Shown: one piece after another, positions 1 to 5,847 of the stretch | How positions within the stretch are numbered: the stretch's first letter is position 1 | How the letters are laid out: every line of letters begins with the position of its first letter | Notes under the pieces: generated by a model | Told to the model about the DNA's origin: nothing | The model's database searches: none | The model's input: the letters and a program-made list of their open reading frames with translations, nothing else | Program-made: the position numbers and the translations under genes | Assembly: GCA_025458735.1 (NCBI GenBank) | Contig: JALORV010000066.1 | Location: 1 to 5,985, forward strand | DNA length: 5,985 nt | Source: Burkholderiaceae bacterium | Lineage (GTDB): Bacteria; Pseudomonadota; Gammaproteobacteria; Burkholderiales; Burkholderiaceae | Reading direction: 5' to 3'

Positions 1-162
1 GCGAAGGCCCTGCACTCCCCCCGAAGCCGCGCCCGATGCGGCGTCTGTCAACGTGCCGGCATTGGAGACCGCCCAAACGGCGACGGCATGCACCGCCCAG
101 GCTGCCAGCGACCAAAGTGCAAGAAGGCCGAACACCACCAGCCAGCTGAGTGCGTAGAACAT
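1..162 (-). CDS. Small membrane protein, N-terminal part (runs off window)
   Basis: The minus strand is open from an ATG at 162 to the window edge, giving 54 residues with no stop, so the C-terminus is missing. The first 35 or so residues (beginning MFYALSWLVVFGLLALW) are strongly hydrophobic and rich in Trp, Leu, Val and Ala, consistent with one N-terminal transmembrane helix. A Gly/Ala/Ser-rich stretch follows. A good Shine-Dalgarno (GAGGAA) sits about 7 bases before the ATG, which fixes the start. The gene is divergent from the LysR gene at 272, an arrangement in which LysR regulators often control their neighbour; that control is inferred. I do not recognise a named family and assign no function. 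Confidence 0.72.
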   Translation of the reverse strand, partial: MFYALSWLVVFGLLALWSLAAWAVHAVAVWAVSNAGTLTDAASGAASGGVQGLR

Positions 163-212
163 GATCGTTTCCTCTTCGTTGAGCGGCAGCCGGCAGTCTT
201 CAGCTCTTTGAG

Positions 213-220
213 ATTCGAAT
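213..220. promoter_or_regulatory. 8-bp palindrome in divergent nhaR/membrane-gene gap
   Basis: ATTCGAAT is a perfect palindrome near the middle of the 109-bp gap between two divergent starts. It lies in the most AT-rich part of the gap, where promoters for both genes are expected. LysR regulators usually bind dyad sites in such gaps. Eight bases alone could arise by chance, and no clear -35/-10 pair was found on either strand. Confidence 0.25.
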
Positions 221-271
221 AAACCAGTGCCAGGCAGATTTAGACTCCTGTTTTTCCGATGTGAGATCGGC

Positions 272-1153
272 ATGCTGAACTACCGCCACCTGTACTACTT
301 CTGGGTCGTCACCAAGGAAGGCGGCTTCGCCCGCGCGGCCGAGCGGCTGGACATGGCGGTGCAGACCATCAGCGCCCAGGTGCGGGAACTCGAGAAAGCG
401 CTCGGCCACCAGTTGCTCAAGCCGGCCGGCCGGGGCGTGGCGATGACCGAGGCGGGCCAGGCTGCCTTCTCCCGTGCCGAGGAAATCTTCCAGATCGGCC
501 AGGTCATCCCCGACGAAGTGCGCGAGGCGGCCAGCGGCAAGGTCGCCCGTCTCGCCGTCGGGCTGTCGGACGGGATTTCCAAGCTGGCCGCGCACGCGCT
601 GCTGGAGCCGGTGCTGGCCACGCCATCGCTGCGGCTGGTATGCCATGAAGGCGAGTTCGAGCAATTGCTGGCTGAACTGGCGCTGCATCACCTTGACCTG
701 GTGCTCGCCGGGCAGCCGGCACCGCGCAACCCGAACCTGCGCCTGACGAGCGAACGGGTCGTCGAGTCGCCGGTGGAGTGGTACGGGCCCGCGGCCCACG
801 TGCACAAGGCCGATGTGGATCAGTTCCCGCAATCGCTGAACCGGCTGCCGGTGCTGTTGCCCACCGGCCACTCGGCCTTGCGCCCCACGCTGGATCGCTG
901 GTTCGAGGCCAAGGGACTGCGGCCGCGCATCGTCGGCGAGTTCGAGGACAGCGCTTTGCTGGCGGTGTTCGCCACGCGCGGGCTGGGCGTGTTTCCTGTC
1001 AGCCGCCTCGGTGCCAACGACGTGCGGTTGATGCGCGGACTGCGGCTTCTTGGGCGCTGCGACGACGTGAAGGAGGAAATCCACGCCATCCGGTCACGCC
1101 GCGGACAGCACCACCCGCTGGCGCTGCAGGTGATAGCGGCGGCGCACGCCTGA
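272..1153 (+). CDS. nhaR: LysR-family transcriptional regulator, NhaR type
   Basis: A 293-residue cytoplasmic DNA-binding regulator. The N-terminus (MLNYRHLYYFWVVTKEGG) and the following winged helix-turn-helix at residues 1-65 (FARAAERL, VQTISAQVRELEKALG, then TEAG) are typical of NhaR, the LysR activator of Na+/H+ antiporter genes in enterics. Residues from about 90 to the end form the periplasmic-binding-like effector domain. The length is close to the roughly 300 residues usual in the family. A GTG at 227 would add 15 residues, but the protein begins with the conserved MLNYRHL at the ATG at 272, so I prefer that start; the ribosome site before it is weak. No antiporter gene is visible, so the target may be the divergent membrane gene at 162 or lie elsewhere. 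The family is secure; sodium response is inferred from the name only. Confidence 0.9.
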   Translation: MLNYRHLYYFWVVTKEGGFARAAERLDMAVQTISAQVRELEKALGHQLLKPAGRGVAMTEAGQAAFSRAEEIFQIGQVIPDEVREAASGKVARLAVGLSDGISKLAAHALLEPVLATPSLRLVCHEGEFEQLLAELALHHLDLVLAGQPAPRNPNLRLTSERVVESPVEWYGPAAHVHKADVDQFPQSLNRLPVLLPTGHSALRPTLDRWFEAKGLRPRIVGEFEDSALLAVFATRGLGVFPVSRLGANDVRLMRGLRLLGRCDDVKEEIHAIRSRRGQHHPLALQVIAAAHA

Positions 1154-1163
1154 CCAAGGTCGC

Positions 1164-1598
1164 TCAGGCGGCCTGCGGGCCTGCAGCAAGGAGGCGGCCT
1201 GCCTGTGCTTCCGAACCGAGGCCCCAATGGCGGCGGGCAGCCTCCAGGACAAGGGTCTCCCCGTCGGCCAGGTGTTCGTCGGCGCGGGCGGCAGCGACCG
1301 CCAGCCGCAGCACCTTGCGCTGAAGCGCCGGCTCGTCCACCTCGGCCATCAGGGAGGCCAACGCGCTGTCGTCCACGCTGGCCATCATCGAACCTCCGGA
1401 ATAGGCAACCATCAGGAGATCCTCGCACAGCGACTGCACGATGCTGGGCAGGCGGTCGGGTTCCAACCCCAGCTCACGCGGTCCATCAAGTTGGTTCAAC
1501 ACATCGAACTCCGAGCGGCAGACGTGGCCGTCGGCGATCAGGACCAGTGCCACGATGCGTGCGGCGGCCTCGGGGCTGTTGCGGGGGTAGGAGCGCAT
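1164..1598 (-). CDS. TerB-like (tellurite-resistance TerB fold) protein
   Basis: A 144-residue, acidic, mostly helical protein. It shows the pseudo-repeat typical of TerB-like domains: an N-terminal half with RIVALVLIADGHVCRSE (about residues 14-30) and a C-terminal half with RLAVAAARADEHLADGE (about 98-114). Each half has an Asp/Glu cluster before a helix; in TerB such clusters bind metal ions. The start at 1598 is chosen because AGAGAGG lies about 8 bases upstream and the longer in-frame extension to 1796 is Arg/Pro-rich and does not look coding. No terC, terD or terE neighbour is visible, so it is a stand-alone TerB-like protein and a tellurite phenotype should not be assumed. It converges on nhaR with 10 bp between stops. 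The fold is fairly sure; the function is unknown. Confidence 0.8.
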   Translation of the reverse strand: MRSYPRNSPEAAARIVALVLIADGHVCRSEFDVLNQLDGPRELGLEPDRLPSIVQSLCEDLLMVAYSGGSMMASVDDSALASLMAEVDEPALQRKVLRLAVAAARADEHLADGETLVLEAARRHWGLGSEAQAGRLLAAGPQAA

Positions 1599-1973
1599 GG
1601 CGGTTGCCTCTCTGTCGTCAACGGATGGGAGTCGGGGTGTCGCGTGAAGCGTGTTTGCACTCGAAAGCCAGAAGGCGGTGGGCACGCGCCTGCCCTGTCG
1701 ATCGTGCCCCGTGCGTCGGTGCGGCTGGCGCGCGACACCGGAGTCTCTGCAACTGAAGTGAACCTCCATGGTCGGGTCTCGGAGAAGCCTGGACACGGTC
1801 GAATGTGGACTTGATGTGTTCGATGAAGAAGCAGATCTTCCGTGAGCCTTGCTTCGGGAAAGCCGAGCCGAAAGAGGGGCAGCAAGGGACAGAACAGAAA
1901 CCTGCGCACCAGTCCCGGTTCACGGTCCCGTGCGCTCGCCCGAACGCCGCTGCGCGACCGCAGGACCACTTGC
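1599..1973. other. Non-coding intergenic region between TerB-like and DJ-1 genes
   Basis: About 375 bp separates the start of the TerB-like gene from the end of the DJ-1 gene, both on the minus strand. Every frame was read. The open frames here are Arg/Pro-rich or short and show no family motif, so I call no gene. The region should contain the TerB promoter and the end of the DJ-1 transcript, but I found no clear -35/-10 pair and no hairpin with a T-run. The part from about 1805 to 1910 is less GC-rich than its flanks and holds a possible folded element at 1848-1886. Confidence 0.6.
1848..1886. repeat. Possible two-step hairpin in intergenic region
   Basis: CTTGC (1848-1852) pairs with GCAAG (1882-1886), and directly inside it TTCGG (1853-1857) pairs with CCGAA (1868-1872). 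A 9-base bulge lies on one side and a 10-base loop at the tip. The two 5-bp stems stack without a gap on the left side. No T-run follows on either strand, so it is not a standard intrinsic terminator. It could be a structured leader or a transcript end of the DJ-1 gene, or chance. Confidence 0.2.
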
Positions 1974-2735
1974 TCACGGCGCGGGGCGCTTGCGCAGCAG
2001 TTCGAGCATGGACTCGGCGACGGCCGTTGACGACGCGGGGTTCTGTCCGGTGACCAGCGCGCCATCGACGGCGACATGGCGCTGGAAGACACCGGCCGAC
2101 TCGAAGCGGCCGCCCAGCGCACGCAGCCGGTCTTCGAGCAGGAACGGCACGACGCTTTTCATGCCGGCGGCAGCCTCTTCCAGGTTGGTGAAGCCATTGA
2201 CGCGGCGGCCGGCGACCCAGGGCGTGCCGTCGGCCTTGCGCGCCGACAGCAGCCCGGCAGGACCATGGCACACGGCGCCGACGGGTGCGCCGCGGCCGAG
2301 TGTCTCTTCGACGATTCGGCGCAGGTTCGGATCGTCCGGAAAGTCCCACATCGTGCCGTGCCCGCCGCTGAGGAAGACGGCTGCGTAGTCGCCGGACTTC
2401 AGCTCGGCCAGAGGCCGTGTTGCCTGCATGGCCGCCCAGGCCGCGGGGATGCGTTTGACGCTGTCGGCCGAGCCCGAGCGCGGGTCGATCGGGCCGATGC
2501 CGCCGCGTGGCGAGGCCACGTGCACCTCGTAGCCGGCCTCGCTGAAGACGCGCCAGGGGTCGGTGTACTCCGATGCCCAGACGCCCGTGGCTCGCCCGGT
2601 ACCGGGCACTTTGGCAGTGTTGGTCAGGACGATCAGCACGCGTTCGCGCCCTGCAGCATTGGCGCGGACCAGTGCAGTCATCGTGAGCAAGCCCAACCCG
2701 ACGGCGGGCAACCGAATGAATGTCGAACGACGCAC
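1974..2735 (-). CDS. Secreted DJ-1/PfpI (Hsp31-like) family protein
   Basis: A 253-residue protein of the class I glutamine amidotransferase-like superfamily, Hsp31/DJ-1 branch; relatives act as chaperones, glyoxalase III or deglycases. Landmarks, counted from the chosen start: TGVWASEYTDP with Glu56, SGGHGTMWDFPDD at about 123-135, and the nucleophile elbow AVCHGPAG with Cys156-His157. Further conserved stretches are GFTNLEEAAAG, VVPFLLED and the C-terminal TGQNPASS. All expected active-site residues seem present. The start is GTG at 2735, because GGAGGG lies 7 bases upstream; an in-frame ATG further up gives a non-conserved leader. The N-terminus (Arg-Arg, a hydrophobic core around residues 9-23, then ANA at 25-27) looks like a Sec signal peptide, so the mature enzyme is probably periplasmic, which is unusual for well-studied Hsp31 proteins. 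It seems to be transcribed alone. Confidence 0.9.
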   Translation of the reverse strand: MRRSTFIRLPAVGLGLLTMTALVRANAAGRERVLIVLTNTAKVPGTGRATGVWASEYTDPWRVFSEAGYEVHVASPRGGIGPIDPRSGSADSVKRIPAAWAAMQATRPLAELKSGDYAAVFLSGGHGTMWDFPDDPNLRRIVEETLGRGAPVGAVCHGPAGLLSARKADGTPWVAGRRVNGFTNLEEAAAGMKSVVPFLLEDRLRALGGRFESAGVFQRHVAVDGALVTGQNPASSTAVAESMLELLRKRPAP

Positions 2736-2921
2736 GACGGAACCCTCCGAGTGAATTGACGGGCAGCCAGGCCGCAGGCTAAGACCGGCAGGTCGCACGG
2801 AAAAGCAGAAGGAAAGTGAGCGATGTGACGGAAAAACCGAAGTGTCTTGCCCGCCGATGGCGAATGTGGGTGCACTTTGCCGGCACGTACTCGCGCAGGG
2901 CGGGAACGGCAGCGGCCCGAC

Positions 2922-2938
2922 CGCGTGAGTGTCACGCG
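2922..2938. repeat. 7-bp inverted repeat at end of metallophosphoesterase gene
   Basis: CGCGTGA (2922-2928), three spacer bases, then TCACGCG (2932-2938) form a perfect stem with a 3-base loop. The right arm contains the stop codon of the minus-strand metallophosphoesterase gene, so the hairpin would form exactly at the end of its coding region. No T-run follows on the minus strand, so it is at most an atypical terminator or an RNA 3'-end stabiliser. Confidence 0.3.
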
Positions 2939-3729
2939 CGGGCGGGGCGGGTCTCGGTGATCTGGGTGCGAGCGAAGGCCTGATCGGCAGCCGAGAAGTC
3001 CCATTGCTCGATCAGGCAGCAGCCCGGGGACGAGTCCGCGCCCCATCGCACCAGGTTCAGCGAGTTGGGCGCCTCCGGGCGGGTTCGCGACGACACGGCA
3101 GTTCCGGCCTGAACCACCCACATTCGCCGCGCCAACCCGTGCAGCGCCAGCGTGTAGGGCAGATGAATGTGCCCGCCCATGATCAGGTCGGCGCCGGCGG
3201 CCGACCAGACCCGCGTGGCGGCGCCGTGCCCATGCAACAGGTTGGGCCGGTCCCGAGCCTGGGTCACGGCCGCGGGCTGGTGCACCACCACCACACGCAG
3301 CTGCCGCGGGCTGGCTGCGGTCAGCAGCTTCGCCACACGATCGATCTGCGCCGCGGACACCTCACCGTTCTTGTGACGCCATGCCCGTGTGGTGTTGACA
3401 CCCACGAGCAGAAGATCCTGCGACTCGTGCACGGGCTGGAGCTCGCGCCCGAACACCGCCGCGTAGCGCGCGTACGGGCGGGTCAGGCGGGCCCAGAGGT
3501 CGAACAGCGCAATGTCGTGGTTGCCGGGGATGGCCAGAACCGGCGCGCCCAATCGGTCGACGAAGGCCTTTGCGGCGCGGAACTGCGCCGGCCGCGCACG
3601 CTGCGTGATGTCACCTGACAGCACCACCACGTCCGGCCGCTGCTTGGCTGCCAGGGTGACCAAGGCCTCGACCACATGCGGCTGTTCGGTGCCGAAGTGG
3701 GTGTCGGAGATCTGCAGCAGCACACTCAT
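2932..3729 (-). CDS. Metallophosphoesterase (calcineurin-like, CpdA-type class III)
   Basis: A 265-residue soluble phosphoesterase with every two-metal motif intact: DTH at residues 9-11 after a short beta strand, LSGD ending at Asp40, GNHD at 69-72, VVHQP with His150, and GHIH at 186-189. This order and spacing match the calcineurin-like superfamily, in particular the CpdA / class III cyclic-nucleotide phosphodiesterase branch, though relatives also cleave other phosphomono- and diesters. There is no signal peptide or membrane segment, so it is cytoplasmic. The ATG at 3729 overlaps the upstream kinase stop as ATGA, implying translational coupling, and settles the start. The length is normal. 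It is the last gene of the operon; a hairpin spans its stop. The true substrate is unknown; a phosphorylated product of the neighbouring kinase is a guess. Confidence 0.9.
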   Translation of the reverse strand: MSVLLQISDTHFGTEQPHVVEALVTLAAKQRPDVVVLSGDITQRARPAQFRAAKAFVDRLGAPVLAIPGNHDIALFDLWARLTRPYARYAAVFGRELQPVHESQDLLLVGVNTTRAWRHKNGEVSAAQIDRVAKLLTAASPRQLRVVVVHQPAAVTQARDRPNLLHGHGAATRVWSAAGADLIMGGHIHLPYTLALHGLARRMWVVQAGTAVSSRTRPEAPNSLNLVRWGADSSPGCCLIEQWDFSAADQAFARTQITETRPARA

Positions 3730-4760
3730 GCCGCAGCCTCCGGCACCTCGGCCGTCCCCGCTGCGTCGGCGGCTTGGAGCACGTACAGGGGCTTGTCCAG
3801 CACGCGGATGTCGATGGGCGTGCGCATGAGTGCCACCTCGCCGTCGAACGCCACGACGACCTCCCTGCGGCCGGGTGTCAGCGTGGGCTGCACCACCATG
3901 TGCTGGAACTCGAAGCCTTCCACGCCCGCGGCTTCGCCCAGCCTGCCCATCGCCCCATGCAGCATCAGCCCGATCATCGACAGCGTTCCGATGGGCCGCA
4001 GCATTATGGCGGCCATGCTGCCGTCGCCGGGCGTGCCGGCCAGGGTGTCTTCCGGCTCCGCACCGAACTGCTGCAGCTGCAGCCGGTTGTTGCCGACGAA
4101 AAGCGTCAAGGTCTGCACGTCGCGAACCGTGCCACCCATCTCGATGTGCAGGCGCAGCCGGCGCTGTGCGCGCAGCAGCGTCGCACAGGCCGCCACGAAC
4201 GCCACCCAGCGGCTGCGGCCGAAGCGGGCTTTGTAGGCTTCGCGGTCCTGCAGCAGTTCGGGGTAGACGCCGAGGCTTGCGTTGACCAGGAAGACCCGCT
4301 CGTTGACGGCTGCCACCTGCACCGGCATCGGGCGCGCGTCCAGCAGCAGCAGCGCTGCGGCGGCCGGCTCGGTGGGTATGCCGTGCGTCCTGGCAAAGTA
4401 GTTGAAGGTGCCGTAGGGAATGACGCCCATCGCACAACCGGCTGCGTGCGCGGCCTGGGCCACCGCGTTGAGGCTGCCATCGCCGCCGACGGCGATCACC
4501 GCACCACCGCCCGCCACCGCCGCCGCTGCCGCCTCGGCGGCCACCCGCGGCAGATCAGCAGGCCCGCAGATCAGCAGTTCGCCCTTTCGCCCACGGGCCG
4601 CCAGGGCCGATTCGATCACCGCGCGCTTGGCGTCGATGTCGAGGGCGCCTGCAGCGGCGTTGATCACGAACAGCAGGGCCGACGCGGGGTCGAGGCGCGG
4701 AACCGACATCGCTCCTTGTCGCGCGCTGCCTGCCCTCATGGCGCTGACACTGGACACCAT
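3726..4760 (-). CDS. Diacylglycerol kinase catalytic-domain (YegS/LCB5-type) lipid kinase
   Basis: A 344-residue protein of the DAGK_cat/YegS/sphingosine-kinase-like family, which transfers phosphate from ATP to a lipid hydroxyl. Visible motifs are FVINAAAG (31-38), the nucleotide-binding VGGDGSLNAV (91-100) and PYGTFNYFART (115-125). The C-terminal lobe has FLVNASLGVYPE (157-168), FVGNNR (221-226) and FDGE (305-308). GGDGS replaces the commoner GGDGT, a mild change. No membrane helix is seen; such enzymes act at the inner face of the membrane. The ATG at 4760 overlaps the upstream stop as TGATG, favouring coupled initiation. An ATG at 4709 (MSVPRLDPAS) follows AAGGAG too closely but sits nearer the usual family N-terminus, so the start is uncertain. 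The 3' end overlaps the phosphoesterase as ATGA. The lipid substrate cannot be told from sequence. Confidence 0.9.
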   Translation of the reverse strand: MVSSVSAMRAGSARQGAMSVPRLDPASALLFVINAAAGALDIDAKRAVIESALAARGRKGELLICGPADLPRVAAEAAAAAVAGGGAVIAVGGDGSLNAVAQAAHAAGCAMGVIPYGTFNYFARTHGIPTEPAAAALLLLDARPMPVQVAAVNERVFLVNASLGVYPELLQDREAYKARFGRSRWVAFVAACATLLRAQRRLRLHIEMGGTVRDVQTLTLFVGNNRLQLQQFGAEPEDTLAGTPGDGSMAAIMLRPIGTLSMIGLMLHGAMGRLGEAAGVEGFEFQHMVVQPTLTPGRREVVVAFDGEVALMRTPIDIRVLDKPLYVLQAADAAGTAEVPEAAA

Positions 4761-5164
4761 CAGTCATGCCGCAGCAGATCGCCGAACACGGTGTGCTCGC
4801 CGTTTCCACGATCGGCGCCCGGAGCGTCGTACGGAACCAGCCAGCGAGGCTTGCCGCCGGCGATCGCCATGCAAGGGCCGAAGCGGGGGTCGTCGGCCAC
4901 GGCGATGCCTTCCGGGTCGGCGTCTTCTTCGGCCGTGCCGGGCAGGTCCAGCAGGTCGGCCAGCGGGAAGTCGCGCACCTTGCCAGAGCGCAAGACCTCG
5001 TGTCCGACGGGGCTGAGCCGGCGCAGGCGGTCCAGGCCACGGGCTTCGCCGCCAGCCACCCAGAGCCGCTCGCCGGTGAAGGCCGCGCCGGACAGGTTGG
5101 TTTGCAGCAGGGAGCCGGGCGCGAACTCGAGGCGGACGGCGTTCGCGGCTCGGGTGCTGGGCAT
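4760..5164 (-). CDS. DUF3616-like protein, internally shortened
   Basis: A 134-residue ORF. The first 80 or so residues (NLSGAAFTGERLWVAGGEARGL at about 23-44, then FPLADLLDLPG about 66-76, then EEDADPEGIAV) resemble the N-terminus of DUF3616 proteins, which are thought to fold as beta-propellers and are usually some 340 or more residues long. The last 30 residues (from WLVPYDAPGADR to FGDLLRHD) resemble the C-terminus of the same family, and ADDPRFGPCMAI resembles a middle segment. So this appears to be a family member that lost most of its interior while staying in frame. The family match is from memory and needs a profile search. The ATG at 5164 is the first in frame, but the Shine-Dalgarno is poor. 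Its stop overlaps the kinase start (TGATG), so its translation may still matter for the operon. It is probably non-functional as a propeller. Confidence 0.65.
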   Translation of the reverse strand: MPSTRAANAVRLEFAPGSLLQTNLSGAAFTGERLWVAGGEARGLDRLRRLSPVGHEVLRSGKVRDFPLADLLDLPGTAEEDADPEGIAVADDPRFGPCMAIAGGKPRWLVPYDAPGADRGNGEHTVFGDLLRHD

Positions 5165-5369
5165 GGCGTCGGTTGTCCGGGGGATGAAGTGCCAGGAAGG
5201 TCCGCGGATCGGATCTCGTGCAAGCCGCGGCCGCCAAACCGCGAAGTCTGCGACCGAACGCCTCTCTTGTGTTCAGGTTTGGCCGATGTCGGCGTTCTCG
5301 AAAAGCTGCTTCTTCCGAACCACCGCGAGCCTTACGTTTCGTCGGTCCCTCAACCGATGGAGATCCGTG
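5165..5369. promoter_or_regulatory. Divergent promoter region, DUF3616-kinase operon / HPF gene
   Basis: About 205 bp lies between the divergent starts at 5164 (-) and 5370 (+), so promoters for both units must lie here or just inside the genes. The part from about 5260 to 5345 is less GC-rich than the rest. I could not identify a credible -35/-10 pair, operator or riboswitch. GGAG at 5359-5362 is the ribosome binding site for the HPF gene. Confidence 0.4.
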
Positions 5370-5712
5370 ATGCAAGTGCTGTTCAAGTCCCGCCATCCTC
5401 AAGCCATCGAGCTGCGCCAGCTGGCCGAGCGCCGCGTGCGCTTTGTGTTGCGGCGCCTGAGTTGGCTCGTGCCACGGGCCGAGGTGCGCTTGTCCGACGT
5501 GAACGGACCCCGTGGCGGGGTCGACAAACGCTGCCAGGTGGAACTGACGACCGATGGCGCAGGGTCGGTTCGTCGTCGCCTCCGTGGCGAAGGACTGGCG
5601 AGCCGCGCTGGACCAGGCGCTGGCGCGCGCTGCACGGTTCCTGATGCGTCTGTGGCGCCGCGGCAGTGACTCCCGGCGCCTGCGCCAGCGCTTCATCAGC
5701 CTCGAACGCTGA
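5370..5712 (+). pseudogene. HPF/RaiA-family ribosome-associated protein, frameshifted
   Basis: Short HPF/RaiA (ribosome hibernation promoting factor) proteins bind the 30S decoding centre and idle ribosomes under stress. From the ATG at 5370, with GGAG 7 bases upstream, residues 1-63 match the family, with RRVRFVLRRLSWLVPRAEV and the signature LSDVNGPRGGVDKRCQVEL. Then the frame turns into an Arg/Gly-rich tail and stops at 5669. In the +1 frame the expected C-terminal half appears, VVASVAKDWRAALDQALARA and on to RLWRR, ending with TGA at 5710-5712. One extra base between about 5554 and 5572 explains this; removing it gives a normal 113-residue protein. It may be a real mutation or a sequencing error, perhaps in the GGG at 5562-5564 or around GGCGC at 5556-5560. 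A 52-residue restart at the ATG at 5554 is possible but lacks a ribosome site. Confidence 0.8.
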
Positions 5713-5739
5713 ACCCAACCGAACGGAGGACCCGACACC

Positions 5740-5847
5740 ATGAACCCCATGACGCCCGTCCCCGCTACCGCTCGCCCGGATTCAGCAGTCCGACTTGAGC
5801 CTGTCACATCACACACGCACGTCCGGTTCATCAAGCCGATGCACTAG
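5740..5847 (+). CDS. Possible 35-residue small protein
   Basis: ATG at 5740 opens 35 codons ending in TAG, starting MNPMTPVPATARPDSAVRLE and ending VRFIKPMH. A strong GGAGGA lies 9 bases before the ATG, and the ORF begins 27 bp after the end of the HPF gene, so it could be its operon partner. No signal peptide, membrane helix or known motif is visible. It may be the broken 5' end of a longer gene that once followed HPF, since the ribosome site is better than the ORF behind it. The other strand across 5800-5847 also has an open frame, so coding here is uncertain. Confidence 0.35.
   Translation: MNPMTPVPATARPDSAVRLEPVTSHTHVRFIKPMH

Noticed and set aside
212..232. Possible sigma-54 promoter (TGGCAC) on the minus strand
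   Set aside because: The GC element required at the correct spacing from GG is missing.
200..1084. A 294-codon minus-strand open frame
   Set aside because: It is antisense to the well-supported nhaR gene and shows no family motif.
1599..1796. N-terminal extension of the TerB-like protein
   Set aside because: The extra 66 residues are Arg/Pro/Thr-rich, and the ATG at 1598 has a good Shine-Dalgarno, so the short start is preferred.
1227..1814. A 195-codon plus-strand open frame
   Set aside because: It is antisense to the TerB-like gene and its upstream gap, with no recognisable domain and no good ribosome site.
1805..2053. Plus-strand ORF starting near MKKQIFREPCFGK
   Set aside because: The N-terminus is suggestive, but the ORF runs into the antisense of the DJ-1 gene, has a poor ribosome site and matches no family I know.
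2076..2759. A 227-codon plus-strand open frame
   Set aside because: It is antisense to the DJ-1 gene, which has its full conserved motif set.
2736..2931. Possible gene or terminator between the DJ-1 and phosphoesterase genes
   Set aside because: All frames are short, and the only clean hairpin (2922-2938) has no T-run. The gap most likely just holds the DJ-1 promoter.
3774..5669. A 631-codon plus-strand open frame
   Set aside because: Most of it is antisense to the kinase/DUF3616 operon and Gln/His/Arg-rich, as expected from the high GC of the opposite strand. Only its last part, from the ATG at 5370, is coding (the HPF gene).
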